From the NCBI RefSeq assembly GCF_000002985.6, contig NC_003284.9, positions 11,532,001-11,596,000 of the forward strand: a stretch of DNA of 64,000 nt, given 5' to 3'. Below are positions 10,138 through 21,100 of the stretch, piece after piece. This DNA comes from Caenorhabditis elegans. Lineage: Eukaryota; Nematoda; Chromadorea; Rhabditida; Rhabditidae. A program made the position numbers and the translations under genes. Under the pieces are notes generated by a model that ran no database searches, was not told where the DNA came from, and worked only from the letters and a program-made list of their open reading frames with translations. The stretch's first letter is position 1; each line of letters begins with the position of its first letter.

Positions 10138-13061
10138 ATGAAAAAAGGATTACAAATATTCGGCGTTGTATTACTTCTAGCAGCGACAGTTGTTGTAACT
10201 GTACTCATTTCAAATTATGTACATCAGCTTTCAATGTCGAGTGGGACACCTACAATACAAAATACAGGTAAATTGAAGAGAGAAAAAAGTTTCCTATGGT
10301 TCTATCTGACTGCAAATGATTTATGAGACCACTTTGAAAAGTTTTTGAAGAGTTAATTGTATAGTATTTCAGTTTCAATCGCAAATAATATCAGACAGCT
10401 TATTAACACTGACAAAATTCGCTCCAATCTTCATTCGCTCACTAAAAAAGCTCATGTGGCCGGAACAGAAAACAACTTGCGAGTGGCTGAAATTATTCGA
10501 GATCAAATGATCTCTCAAGGTCTCGAAAATGTTCATTTTAACGAGTATAATGTGTTGCTATCATACCCTGATTGGACGACTCCCAACATTGTTGAAATAC
10601 TCGAAGAAAATGGAGATGTATTTTATAAAACTACGGGACGGAGCATATCTATTATTGAAGAAGAACAGAATGATTTGGTTTCTGAAATACAATGGCTTGC
10701 ATATTCGGCTGATGGAACAGTTGAAGGAGATATTGTTTATGTCAACAAAGGTACTCCAAAGGATATCGAGCATATAGAATCGTTGGGGATAGATCTGAAG
10801 GTTTATTCCTAGTATAAAAAGTATTAATACAGCAGAAAACTTTTTAGGACAAAATTGTTCTCGCTAGATACAGTTCTAACTTCCGTGGTAACATAGCTCA
10901 AATGGCCGTCAAAAAAGGAGCAAAAGCATGTCTTCTCTACTCAGACCCTATGCAAGTAGCAAGTCTTGGAACCGGACCAAGTGAGTTTTTCAAAATAATA
11001 CAAGCAAACTTCAATCCGTTTTTTGTAATAGATAGTACATATGGAAGAACAGATAAGATGCCATCACATGCCGTTCAAAGAGGCACATGCTATGTTCAAT
11101 CAGGAGACCCCAGATTGCCGGCATTCCCTTCTATAAAAAATCTCTTCAAAGAAAAATCAGAGCAAGAGGTTTTACAGATATTTAAATTATAAAAACGTAG
11201 TATTTTTCCAGTTGTTGGATGGAAAAAAGATCCCAACTATTCACTACTTCCAATTCCATATAGCGCAGCGCAAATTTTATTCGAAAAAATGAAAGGAGAC
11301 GCCGTCATTGCAGATTTTCAAGGTTGTTTGAAATCTACATTTCCACCGAAATTACAAGTTACTTTTTTAGGAAAACTTGACGTCACATACCGATATGGTC
11401 CGGGACTGATAAATAATCAGAAACTTAGAGTAACTGTGCACGCTAAAAATGAGGAACGGTTTGTTTTTTATTAACTGGGCAGTTTTCGGATTTTATTTTA
11501 ATCCTTAGAAAAATTCAAAACGTTCTTGGATATATAAAGGGAAGCCAAGAGCCGGATAAGTTTGTGCTAGTGGGAAATCATTATGATGCTTGGACGTACG
11601 GAGCAGTAGATCCAAACAGTGTCACATCGACCCTCTTGGAAGTAACCAGAGCATTAAAAGCATATCAAAATCTTACAGGATGGAGACCAGGTATTTTCAA
11701 ACACTAAACAAGTTATGTATAATAGGATTTCGAATCACTTCCGTTATTAGAAAACATTTCAATATGTACACCCACGTGTTTAATATTATAACAGTTACTT
11801 TCACTCTTGTCCTGAAAATGGGTTTTTTAACGAGATCAATTCTGTTCGCTCATTGGGATGCTGAGGAATATGGTCTGATTGGGTCCACAGAGTTTGCAGA
11901 GGAGCATCGTACTCAGTTAATGAGAAGAGCTGTTGCATATATAAATACGGATATGATTGGAGGAAACCAGTCATTGTAAGTAGTGAAGTTAAAAAAGTAT
12001 AATCTGAAACTTTGCTTTATCAGACTTGCTATGGCTAATCCTACAGTTGTTAATGTTCTTCGTGCAGCTGCAGCAAAAATTTCACATCCAAATCCGTTAG
12101 AAATAGAAAACGGAAGAGAGACACTATATGATTCTTGGTAGTAAAAAGTATGAAGAACAAACAATTATAATTGAATTCAGGAAAACATTTCTCCCTCACA
12201 AAACAATAATTCCTCACATCCATTTTACCAGCTTCCAGCAGGTGGCAGTGATCATTTGTCTTTCTTTAATTATTTGGGTTAGATTTTCAAAAAACCGAAA
12301 TTTACAGAAAAACTAGTTCATGCAGGTATTCCGATGGTTTTCTTTGTCACATCATCATTGGACAGCCCGCCTGTTTATCCCCTCATATCATACAATTTAC
12401 GAAACACCCTATTTGATAGACAATATTCTTGATCCAGAGTACAAGGCAATAAAATCCCAGAGTAAACCTCGACAATTATCATTTTTCAGATGCATAAAGC
12501 TATGGGCGAGATGTTAATTGAGTGCATTTTAAACTTTTCGGAAAGCAGAATTCTTCCTTATGAGTAAGCACTGCAATTTGCGTTTTCTACCAAGTAGAAA
12601 TAATTTCAGCTTAAAAGAGTTAATGGACAGAGTTCTTGATGAGTATTTCCCGAGAATACAACAACACATTAATAAGGCTCAGACTTTTGAAAACATTTCT
12701 GAGTACTTGACTGAGCCCCAGAAACAGTTTGAACTGTTAGAAAAGACAGCAAAGGTATGCATGCTTATGAAAACTTCAATTTTCACATATTAGATTTTTC
12801 AGATTTGAAAAATGTTTCATAAACCCGCATGGTATCCTTGGAGATCCGCAGAGTCGTCATGTGCTCTTCCGCCCGAGTGCGGACAACTGGTATCGTGGAA
12901 ACGCAATCTCTCAAGTACACAGCTTGATATCAAAAATGGAAACTTCAGTAGACGACGAAGAACTCTTAAAATATTCTAAGCAATTATCCAAGGAGATTGC
13001 TTTTGTAAATGTTGCATTCATTTGCGCGAAACATTCCTTAAACGAATTTTTTACTTTGTGA
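10138..13061 (+). pseudogene. second GCPII (M28B) copy, disrupted
   Basis: A close tandem paralogue of the gene at 6042-9417 with the same exon plan: 10138-10267, 10373-10800, 10848-10980, 11032-11168, 11212-11322, 11371-11458, 11509-11690, about 11831-11975, 12024-12137, 12181-12277, 12326-12445, 12490-12563, 12610-12754 and 12803-13061. Membrane anchor, NHYDAW, DAEEYG and YHTIYE motifs survive. Lesions against the intact copy: one base missing near 11242, giving a TGA at 11290-11292; the acceptor of exon 8 reads AA (11829-11830) instead of AG; one base missing near 12182; one extra A at about 12385; donor GC instead of GT at 12446; and the 92 nt exon equivalent to 9023-9114 is absent, so the joined frame hits a stop (AAG ATT TGA). 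DPNSG is also changed to DPNSV. Six independent defects make sequencing error unlikely. C. elegans annotation lists two gcp-2 genes here (gcp-2.2, gcp-2.3), so it may be annotated as coding using other splices. Confidence 0.8.
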
Positions 13062-13409
13062 TTTGTTTTTAAATAAACAAAACTAATACTCTAGTAAAAA
13101 ATATTATTTCTGAAAAATTTCAAATGAAAAAACTGGTTTCAAAAATTTGATTCCTTAATGGTAAATAATTATTTAAAAAAAAACAAAACGTAACATTATT
13201 TGAATAGAAAATCATTAGAGGTGAAATAAAAGTGGCGAGAATTTTTATGACTGCAAATAATTTACACACGTTGAGAAACAAATAAAAAGTTAATTTAACT
13301 TAATAAAATAAGGCGTCGGATGACGAGTGAGGGAATGAATCAGTTTGAGCAGCAAGAATACATTGTAAATAATTATGGTAACACGGTGTCAAATTGAAAA
13401 CATAGCGTT
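13062..13409. other. convergent 3' region between GCPII pseudogene and selt-1.1
   Basis: 348 nt of AT-rich DNA between two converging genes. An AATAAA at about 13071 could serve the plus-strand gene. Nothing else is seen. Confidence 0.5.
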
Positions 13410-14495
13410 TTAGACAGTCTGTTGGAACTCTCCAAATGATTCTGTGTTGACAGGAGCTTTTCCGAGCACCGCAAGTTGAGCATCGATAAGTTGCATGAAT
13501 TCCTGAGGGGATGGTACACGACCTGACTCGATTTTACTCCAGATTTGTTCATTGCCAAGGTAAACTTCGAATGCTCCAGTAGAAATGAGACTTTGTTCAA
13601 CAAGGTTGCCGAGCATGAACACCAGCATACAGGACGACATCTTGTTTCCGTGTGCGTGCTGCAGAATCTGTGGGTATCCAAGACCAAATCTCTCAAATGG
13701 ATTTATTCCACCTAGCACCAGCACGAGAACTGCCATTTTGACGAAACTGAGAGCCTAAAAATACATTTTATAAATAATCCAAGTCACTTCAAATTGAACA
13801 GTACCTGAGCAACATAAGCTTTCCAAAGAACCGGTGCAAAGTTGGCTCCTTCAATTGGCATATTTGGATACTTTTCTTTGGCAAAAGTGGTGAACTGGTC
13901 GAAAGCTTGCTTATAACCACATGAAACACTGAAAAATTATGCATAATTTCTAGTAGAACCTATATATGTATAAATATTACCAGTAGAAAATTCTCAATGT
14001 TGGAAGATCCTTGGCGTGGTGGACGGCTGTAGGCTTAACAAATGAGGATTGCTCCCGGACTTCAATATGATCTTCTTCGGTTCCTTGACTGAAAAAATTA
14101 AGTTTTGTAGCACTTGTTTGAAAAATTTCAGTTAACCTGTTGGAAACTAATTATCATGAACTTAGAAATTTTATTGAGCACCTTAGAAAGCTTGAAAAAT
14201 TGAAAACGGTCATGCGTTAGATTTTCACTTTTTTGAAAATAAAATTGATTTTAATTTCACAATTCGACCTTTAAAAAAATAATACCTGAAGCTTTGTGAA
14301 TCTGTTTCGTCTCCAAATTCTGCTTCAAAATCGTCCTTTTCATGTACGTGGTTCTCATCGTGTGAATGCTCTTCCGCTGAAACAGCTACTTGGGTTGTTT
14401 ATTTCATTTATGATGTGTCACAACTTACTTCTCAGCACATCACAAACTGACATAAAGAAGAGAACTCCTATGATAAATACCCCAAACCGTGACAT
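13410..14495 (-). CDS. selt-1.1: selenoprotein T homologue with Cys in place of Sec
   Basis: Five minus-strand exons: 14495-14429, 14376-14286, 14088-13981, 13928-13805 and 13754-13410, giving 244 aa (human SELENOT is 195). An N-terminal signal or anchor ([14 protein letters not shown]) precedes a poorly conserved acidic insert rich in His, Glu and Asp. The thioredoxin-like redox motif is CVSCGY, where vertebrates have CVSUGY. The C-terminal half keeps the family hallmarks: a hydrophobic segment ([10 protein letters not shown]), then [25 protein letters not shown] and [11 protein letters not shown]. It should be an ER thiol-disulfide oxidoreductase. The ATG lies immediately after TTTTCAG on the minus strand, so it is likely trans-spliced. 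In C. elegans the gene beside mig-2 is C35C5.3, selt-1.1. Confidence 0.9.
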
Positions 14496-16607
14496 CTGAA
14501 AAATCAATAATGGCAAAAAAAACATCAAAACACTATAGAGAAGGAAATGAAATTTTTCATCATCTTTTTTGCAACAAAAAAAATTAGATAAAAATGTCAG
14601 AGAAGAACACATTTGATGAAGTGTTTTACACTAGAAAAAGCAAAGAAAGCGGACGCGCAGGAGAGTATGATATGACAGAAACACCCTCTCGACACACAAG
14701 CGGACAACACAGGGTATTCCAAACGAGCGCGCAGCACCAAGACCACTGCGGAGTCTCAGCGATCAATACTTGACTCGCCCGTAGCAAACGCGCCCCATCA
14801 CTCGCCAGTGTCTGATGCCTCCGCGCCTCACACACTCTCTCGTTCTCTTTGAACGGTTCTCGGTGTGTGTATGCGTGTGTGTTTGGAGGACGTTGAGTCA
14901 CCTCATATTCGCACACTCGCATAACCTTTAATTTTATGTGCACAGTCTTCTCTTTCCTTGTTTCTCATTTTAACTCGTTTTTTATTGTTCATTGGATATG
15001 ATATGGGAGGAGTTGTTTTGATGTGATCAATACGCTACGTTATAGAATTAGTTTCTTTTTGAGATTCTTAATGGATTCTTGGTTTCCGTGAAGGTCAAAC
15101 AGTCAAACACAAGAAATCGGTTTCCGAGAAAGTGAACTTTGTTGTCGTGCAATTGCAATATCTTATTGAGACTTTTTTACAATGAGTTAATTTCTTATTT
15201 TGGTACTTGTGTATTACATACTTTCATTTTAAAATTAATGAAAATGCTCATTGATTTCTCCGTTTAAATTGAACGTGATGTGGAATTTTCCTCGTTTGGC
15301 TCAGAAATGCTTATTTTCTAATTGTAAGCTTTAAAATATAAAAAAATTTCCACACTTTTTTATTTTTACAACTTAAAAATTACTTTAAAAATGAGTGCAT
15401 GTAATACACAAGCAGTGTTTGCAAGTTTAAACTTCCTTTCAAAAAAAAATATGTATATCTTAATAAATGTTTTTCACCCCCAGTGTCTTAGAAAAATGTA
15501 ATTGACCATTTCTCAAATCTAATGACAAACATCTTGCTTTTGCAATTCATCGTGGATTCTCATTATTTTTGAAAAGCATCTATCTTCTTTTCGTGCTAGC
15601 ATCTCAATCTCAAAAAGTTACACCACCAACAATACGCATCTCACATTTGCCGAGGTGGAGTGGTGACAAACTAATTGAATCGCATCCGGATTCTTCCACT
15701 TCTCACTCCTGAAGGAAAACAAAAAAAAAAGGAACTTGCCCTTCTCATCCATCTTTTCCCCCAACCTAACCCATCTCACCTCAAATGCATTAGTTTTATG
15801 GGCTTTTACGACAGATATCAATGACTTGAAGAAGGAGGGGGAGTCACTACGTGTGTATGTGTATGTGTGTGGATGGCCTTTAGACACTAACATCCTCAGA
15901 TGTTCTAAATTAACCGTCCGTACACTTTGCAATTTCTGGGGTCAGTGCCCACGACGCGTTTCCTCTGGCTCCACAATGACTCATCCGCAGATGTGTGAGG
16001 TCTCCCTTTCTCCGAGGTTTTCGTTTTTCAAATGCTCATTTGCATTCAAAACGATTCGTTCTTCACATTTTTCTTTCAATTCTCCAAATTTTCGGTTTTT
16101 GTTCCACGCTTTGTCATGTTTCTCTTTCATCACTTTGTTCGCTACCCATTTTAGGATTCTTTCCCCATTATTTTCTATTCTGCGTTTGTATTGTTCTAAT
16201 GGCTTCATGCCACGTCACGCAACAACATCGTATTTTGCAATGACCCTGGAAAGGGCCTGCTTGGCATGACAGTATTCGGGTGCCAGCAACACCTGTTATC
16301 GAAACACTCATTATTTCAACCGATGCCCCCATGAGTCATGGGTATGAAAACGCCCTCTTCTTGAGTATTTCGTTTTGCTTTTTTTAACTTGTCTTCAGAA
16401 ATACGTTCACCATTAGTGTTATTTCCTAAATTTTCGATTTAAATTTTGTTTCAATTTAGTTAGATTTTTTTTTGCTAATCTTATATTTGTAAAAACCTTT
16501 TTCTTCAAACTTTGTACTTTTCAGTTGCAGTAATCATTTCATAGCCATGACCTTGTGTTTCAATTTTCGCCAACTTTTCATTCCCTAACTTTAATTTGTT
16601 ATTTCAG
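14496..16607. promoter_or_regulatory. divergent upstream region of selt-1.1 and mig-2
   Basis: 2.1 kb between divergently transcribed genes. 14640-14930 is markedly GC-richer than its surroundings, with CGCG and CTCTC-rich tracts, and fits a promoter for selt-1.1. 15600-16330 is also less AT-rich and contains a 177-codon open frame that I reject as a gene. No specific binding site can be assigned. Confidence 0.45.
16601..16607 (+). promoter_or_regulatory. probable spliced-leader acceptor of mig-2
   Basis: ATTTCAG immediately before the mig-2 ATG with no upstream coding exon; the consensus nematode trans-splice acceptor. Confidence 0.65.
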
Positions 16608-18184
16608 ATGTCTTCACCGTCGAGGCAGATCAAATGTGTAGTTGTTGGAGACGGAACAGTTGGAAAAACATGCATGTTAATATCTTACACAACTGACTCT
16701 TTTCCAGTTCAGTATGTGCCTACAGTGTAAGTTGTTATATTTTAAAGTGTGACATGAATCATCAGTGTTGATTCAAGTGCCGAACGTTATATACATTTCA
16801 GATTTGATAACTATTCGGCACAGATGAGTCTTGATGGGAACGTTGTGAACTTAGGATTGTGGGATACTGCTGGACAGGAGGATTATGATCGTTTACGACC
16901 ACTTTCCTACCCACAGACGGATGTTTTCATTCTCTGCTTCTCTGTCGTCTCGCCCGTATCGTTTGACAATGTGGCAAGCAAGTGGATTCCGGAAATACGA
17001 CAGCATTGTCCAGATGCGCCTGTCATTCTAGTTGGTTAGTATTTTTTAAATTTTGAAAAAGTCCTCGAATTGTGGTTCGCCGTAAAGTGCAGAGGTTCAA
17101 TGTGTGCAACAGTTCTGAATAATCGTTCATCAATTTCTTTATTAGAAAAATAAATAAGGCTCAGAAATGGTTGTTTCCCAAGCCTATAAATACAAAAACT
17201 ACACGTTTTAATTTTTCATAACTAAAAAAAATTGAAAAGAAGATAATTAATTTTAACAGACGTTAGACAAATATTTTAAGCCGGGTCTTTGCTACAAATC
17301 TACTCAAAAAAGTAAATGAGACGTTGCTCATACTATGCTGACCACTTTGTTCCCTCTGGTAAAGACGGCATGATTTAGACAGCCGCCTGCATGGCTTTAT
17401 TTTCTTGAGTATTTGGAAAAAATCTATATATTCAAAAACCTTTTCCAAAAGCGTCTGTTTGCATGCCTATCTTAAACAGATGAAATCTGTAATTTATGAC
17501 TTCAATCCCAAAAATATTCATTTTATTTTTTATACCGAAAGATTATTTTGCAGGTACCAAACTCGATTTGCGCGACGAGGCCGAACCGATGCGTGCTCTG
17601 CAGGCCGAAGGAAAGTCCCCAATTTCCAAAACGCAAGGCATGAAAATGGCTCAAAAAATTAAAGCTGTCAAGTATTTGGAATGCTCTGCATTGACGCAAC
17701 AGGGACTCACACAGGTGATTTTTTATTTGAAACTTTGAGTTTACTTTATACATATATTATGGCAAAAACATTTGCAAAAAATTTTTTTGTTGAAACTCAT
17801 AAAACTATATCTTGAGAAATTTAAATCAATAAATTATTTCTTAATTTTTAATGTTTAATAATAATTCTTAATATAAGATATCCTAACTGTTTCAAATGCC
17901 TATCAAACGGGTCACTTGAACTGGTTGACAAAATAATGGGCTACTATTTCCTCATTAAAAAAGTAATCACAATAGAAAAATTAAATATTACCAATTCTTT
18001 GAAGATTAACTTCAGTTAAAAGGAAAAAAAAAGTTGGGGAATAGATTTGTGGAAGTATTAAAACAATATTCTTTTATAAAATGTTAACTTCAATTGTTTG
18101 TAATTACAGGTGTTCGAAGACGCCGTACGGTCCATTCTTCATCCGAAACCACAGAAAAAGAAGAAGTCTTGCAATATTATGTAA
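16608..18184 (+). CDS. mig-2: Rho-family GTPase MIG-2 (Rac/Mtl class)
   Basis: Four exons (16608-16726, 16802-17034, 17554-17714, 18110-18184) encode 195 aa, the expected length. All G-protein boxes are present: P-loop GDGTVGKT, switch I YVPTVFDNY with its Thr, switch [24 protein letters not shown] for guanine specificity and ECSAL. The C-terminus has a polybasic KKKK followed by the prenylation box CNIM. The sequence is the MIG-2 protein as I know it. MIG-2 cycles between GDP and GTP at the plasma membrane. It acts with CED-10 and RAC-2 in neuroblast migration, axon guidance and epidermal morphogenesis, downstream of UNC-73/Trio. ATG follows directly after ATTTCAG, the likely spliced-leader acceptor. 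Introns 2 and 3 are long (519 and 395 nt) and carry diverged repeat sequence. Confidence 0.97.
17157..17260. repeat. diverged dispersed repeat in mig-2 intron 2
   Basis: This segment shares a run of similarity with 18985-19085 (TGGTTGTTT, CTATAAATA, CTACACGTTT, AATTAATTTYAA in the same order). Family name unknown. Confidence 0.4.
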
Positions 18185-21100
18185 CTCCCAAAAGGCTCTT
18201 CTTCCCGATCATCAAACGAGTAATCAGACTGTTTATCAGATTTGTGTCACTTTTACAATGTAATATAATTAACATGTAATATCTGTTTTTATCAAAGTTC
18301 TACGTCAGCGTTATATGGCATCCTTTTTTATTATTGGACGTTTCCCAGTCATTAGCATTTACCTCGTTTTGCAGAGCATACCAAAAATGCCAAATTTCTA
18401 AATTTACTACTCTCTTTTACTCAAATGTTCTAATTGCTTATATTCTGAGATCCTCCATCTGTGAAATTTTACCTTTTTTCCAGTCAGCCGCTTCAAATTC
18501 TTAACATTTGTCTGGTTTTGTTCGACAAACTTAATCGTTCTTCATATTGGGTTGTAGGAAACGAAACATTATTATTCCCAGACAATGTAATCACTTTGAT
18601 AAATAATATTTAAAATATTCTATTGAGATTGTCATAAGTTTTTCTTCATCGAAAGTGTCTGGTCTATGTATTGTAAAAATAAAAATATTATTTTCAGAGA
18701 CGATGTGAACTATTTTTTGTAAAATTTCGAAAAAGACAGCTTTAACCACTCAGGCACTTGTCAGGCGCGCAGACCGAGATCACGTTGACTACCTGCTTCC
18801 CCCATGTTGATGTTTGCAAGGGCGGAAAGCCGTTTACGTGCTTCAATTTTTTTAAATAAAGATTACAATATCACCTATATAATTTAAACTCGAAGACCCC
18901 TACGATTTTAAAACTTGCCTAACTTTGAAATTAAAAGATTTTTGCAACTTTTATCTGTGGTGAAAATAAATTTGTTTAATTTGCTGGAATTTCTATTCTT
19001 AGGAATGATTGTTTTTAGTCTATAAATATAAAACAATTCTACACGTTTCATTTTTTTTAGAATTTAAACAATTAATTTCAATGGTCGGCAAATAAAATAC
19101 AACACTACCCAGAATTTACATATGTAGATGCGGATAGTTTTTAAAATTATTTTATCAAATTACCACTCATTGGTTTTTTGTGCTTTTGAAAAAACCGTAG
19201 ATTAACTAACTTGAAATATTTAATCAAATCAACAGAAAATAAAAAAAAATATTTTGAAATATCCAAAACGATAAATCCGACTATATATTCAGAATGAGGT
19301 TTTCATTTCCCATCATGAAAAAATTAAATTTTACGTCATTTCGTTCTAGGAAGATCGGGTTTTTAGAGCAACCGCAACTAACTCATCAGTTTTTCTCCGT
19401 AATTACAAAAGTACAATTTAAATATGAGAAGTTTATTAGAAATTCGAAACAACAATTTTGCATGACTTCAAATTACCCATAGCGCTCACCTATTGAGTCG
19501 TTTTTGAGTCTTTTTTCTAATTTATCACATTTAAATTGTTGTTCAGACCATACCATGGTTTCTAAAAAAGTAAATTTGACAAAAAAAACAATTGTGCGGA
19601 CGTCATCAAGTTTTTTGTTGAAAACGCTTGCCGTTTTTTTCTCTTTTCTTTTTTTTTCTATTTTTGCTTGAATATAAAAGAACAGAAAACTTTGAATTCT
19701 TCCCTTTTTTCAAAAAAAAGAAAACGGAAAAAACCGAAAGATTCTATCAGTGTTCATGTTTTTCTTCCCATATAGGATTAGAGGTGTTCTCTGTCAAGAA
19801 ATGCTGCCTTTTCTCCACTGGGAGACATGAGAAGAAAATTGAAGGCAGCTCTGGAATATTTACGGCGCATCAGCTAGCCACTCTCAATTCTTCTACGCCG
19901 TTCACGATCTCACACAAATATCCATTGGGAATATGGAATATGACATCTGCACATCGGCCTAAACTCCCTCCACCCCACTCTTTCTTGTTTCAATGATCTT
20001 CGGAGATCGAGTTTCAATCGAAAATGCATAGAATTCTAGTGTATACAACAGTGAAGCTTGAATACGCAAACGTCAAGATATTCGTCAGTAAATCGTTTTG
20101 AATAACGTTTGATTGAAAGTAATTCAAAATATTTAATTAGATGCATTCAAGTAAAACTCCCCTTTTGGCTTCTTTTGTCAGATAGTGTGACCACATTCAC
20201 TTCCCGCAGTCACTTTCTGTTTGTTTTCTTTCGGAACATAAAGTTTCGGGCGTCAAGAGAGTAAGAATAACAATAACACGATTCTTGCCATACGCATCTC
20301 TTAAAACTAGTAGTTTGTAGTTGATTAGTTGTAATTAGCGCTGTTTTGATGATTGAGCGTGAGTTTCTTTTTGTTGTGAAAACACTCATCAATGTTTAGG
20401 AATTTATGGCTTATTTAAAAATCATTCTCTGCTTATTCACGTTACATTTTCGTTACCAGTTATTTTTAAAAATTTGCTGGGCATTTTCGAAAATTGAGTT
20501 ATAAATGACTGTTTTTATCCCAGATAAATTTGAGATTGTATACTTCAAAAAACGTCTCTTTTTTGAAACTGTGACTTATTCACTGCAAAATAAATGAAAA
20601 ATATTCTCTGGAATAATTACATTCACAACTGGAAAGGAATGATGTGTGGTGCTGAAATTACAATTTTTAACTAGGCAAGAAAAGTTTAGAATTCTGAATC
20701 AAATTCTTCAAAATTCTTTTCAATCTTACAAAATAATATGCGACATCCAGAAAATTCAAAATACGTTTACGACCAATAATTTTTGTTTCAGTTTTATTTC
20801 GTTCTGAAAAAGTGAATTGGAGCATATTTTATTGTTTGGCTCCTTTTGTTGACTTGATCTATTGAAAATCAAATTCAACTCCATGAATTTTCTTTTTAAC
20901 GAAACATTTTATTTCTTTTCTGAAGACGCCAGTAAACTTTGTGTGGTCTTTTTCTTTTATTCTTTTTTCGTTTTTAGTCCGTTTCCCGTGAAATAATTTC
21001 TTTGCCCAATCCAAGATAGTCTCTCGCCCTTTCCCTCTTTTTCATGATAAGTGGAAGCCCAAAAGAGGGAATATGGGAAGAGAGAAAAAGAGCACGAAAG

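Noticed and set aside
15736-16269. 177-codon open frame upstream of mig-2
   Set aside because: Low-complexity Phe/Ser/Leu content, no domain, no supporting splice pattern, and an overlapping open frame on the other strand; typical of a pyrimidine-rich promoter region.
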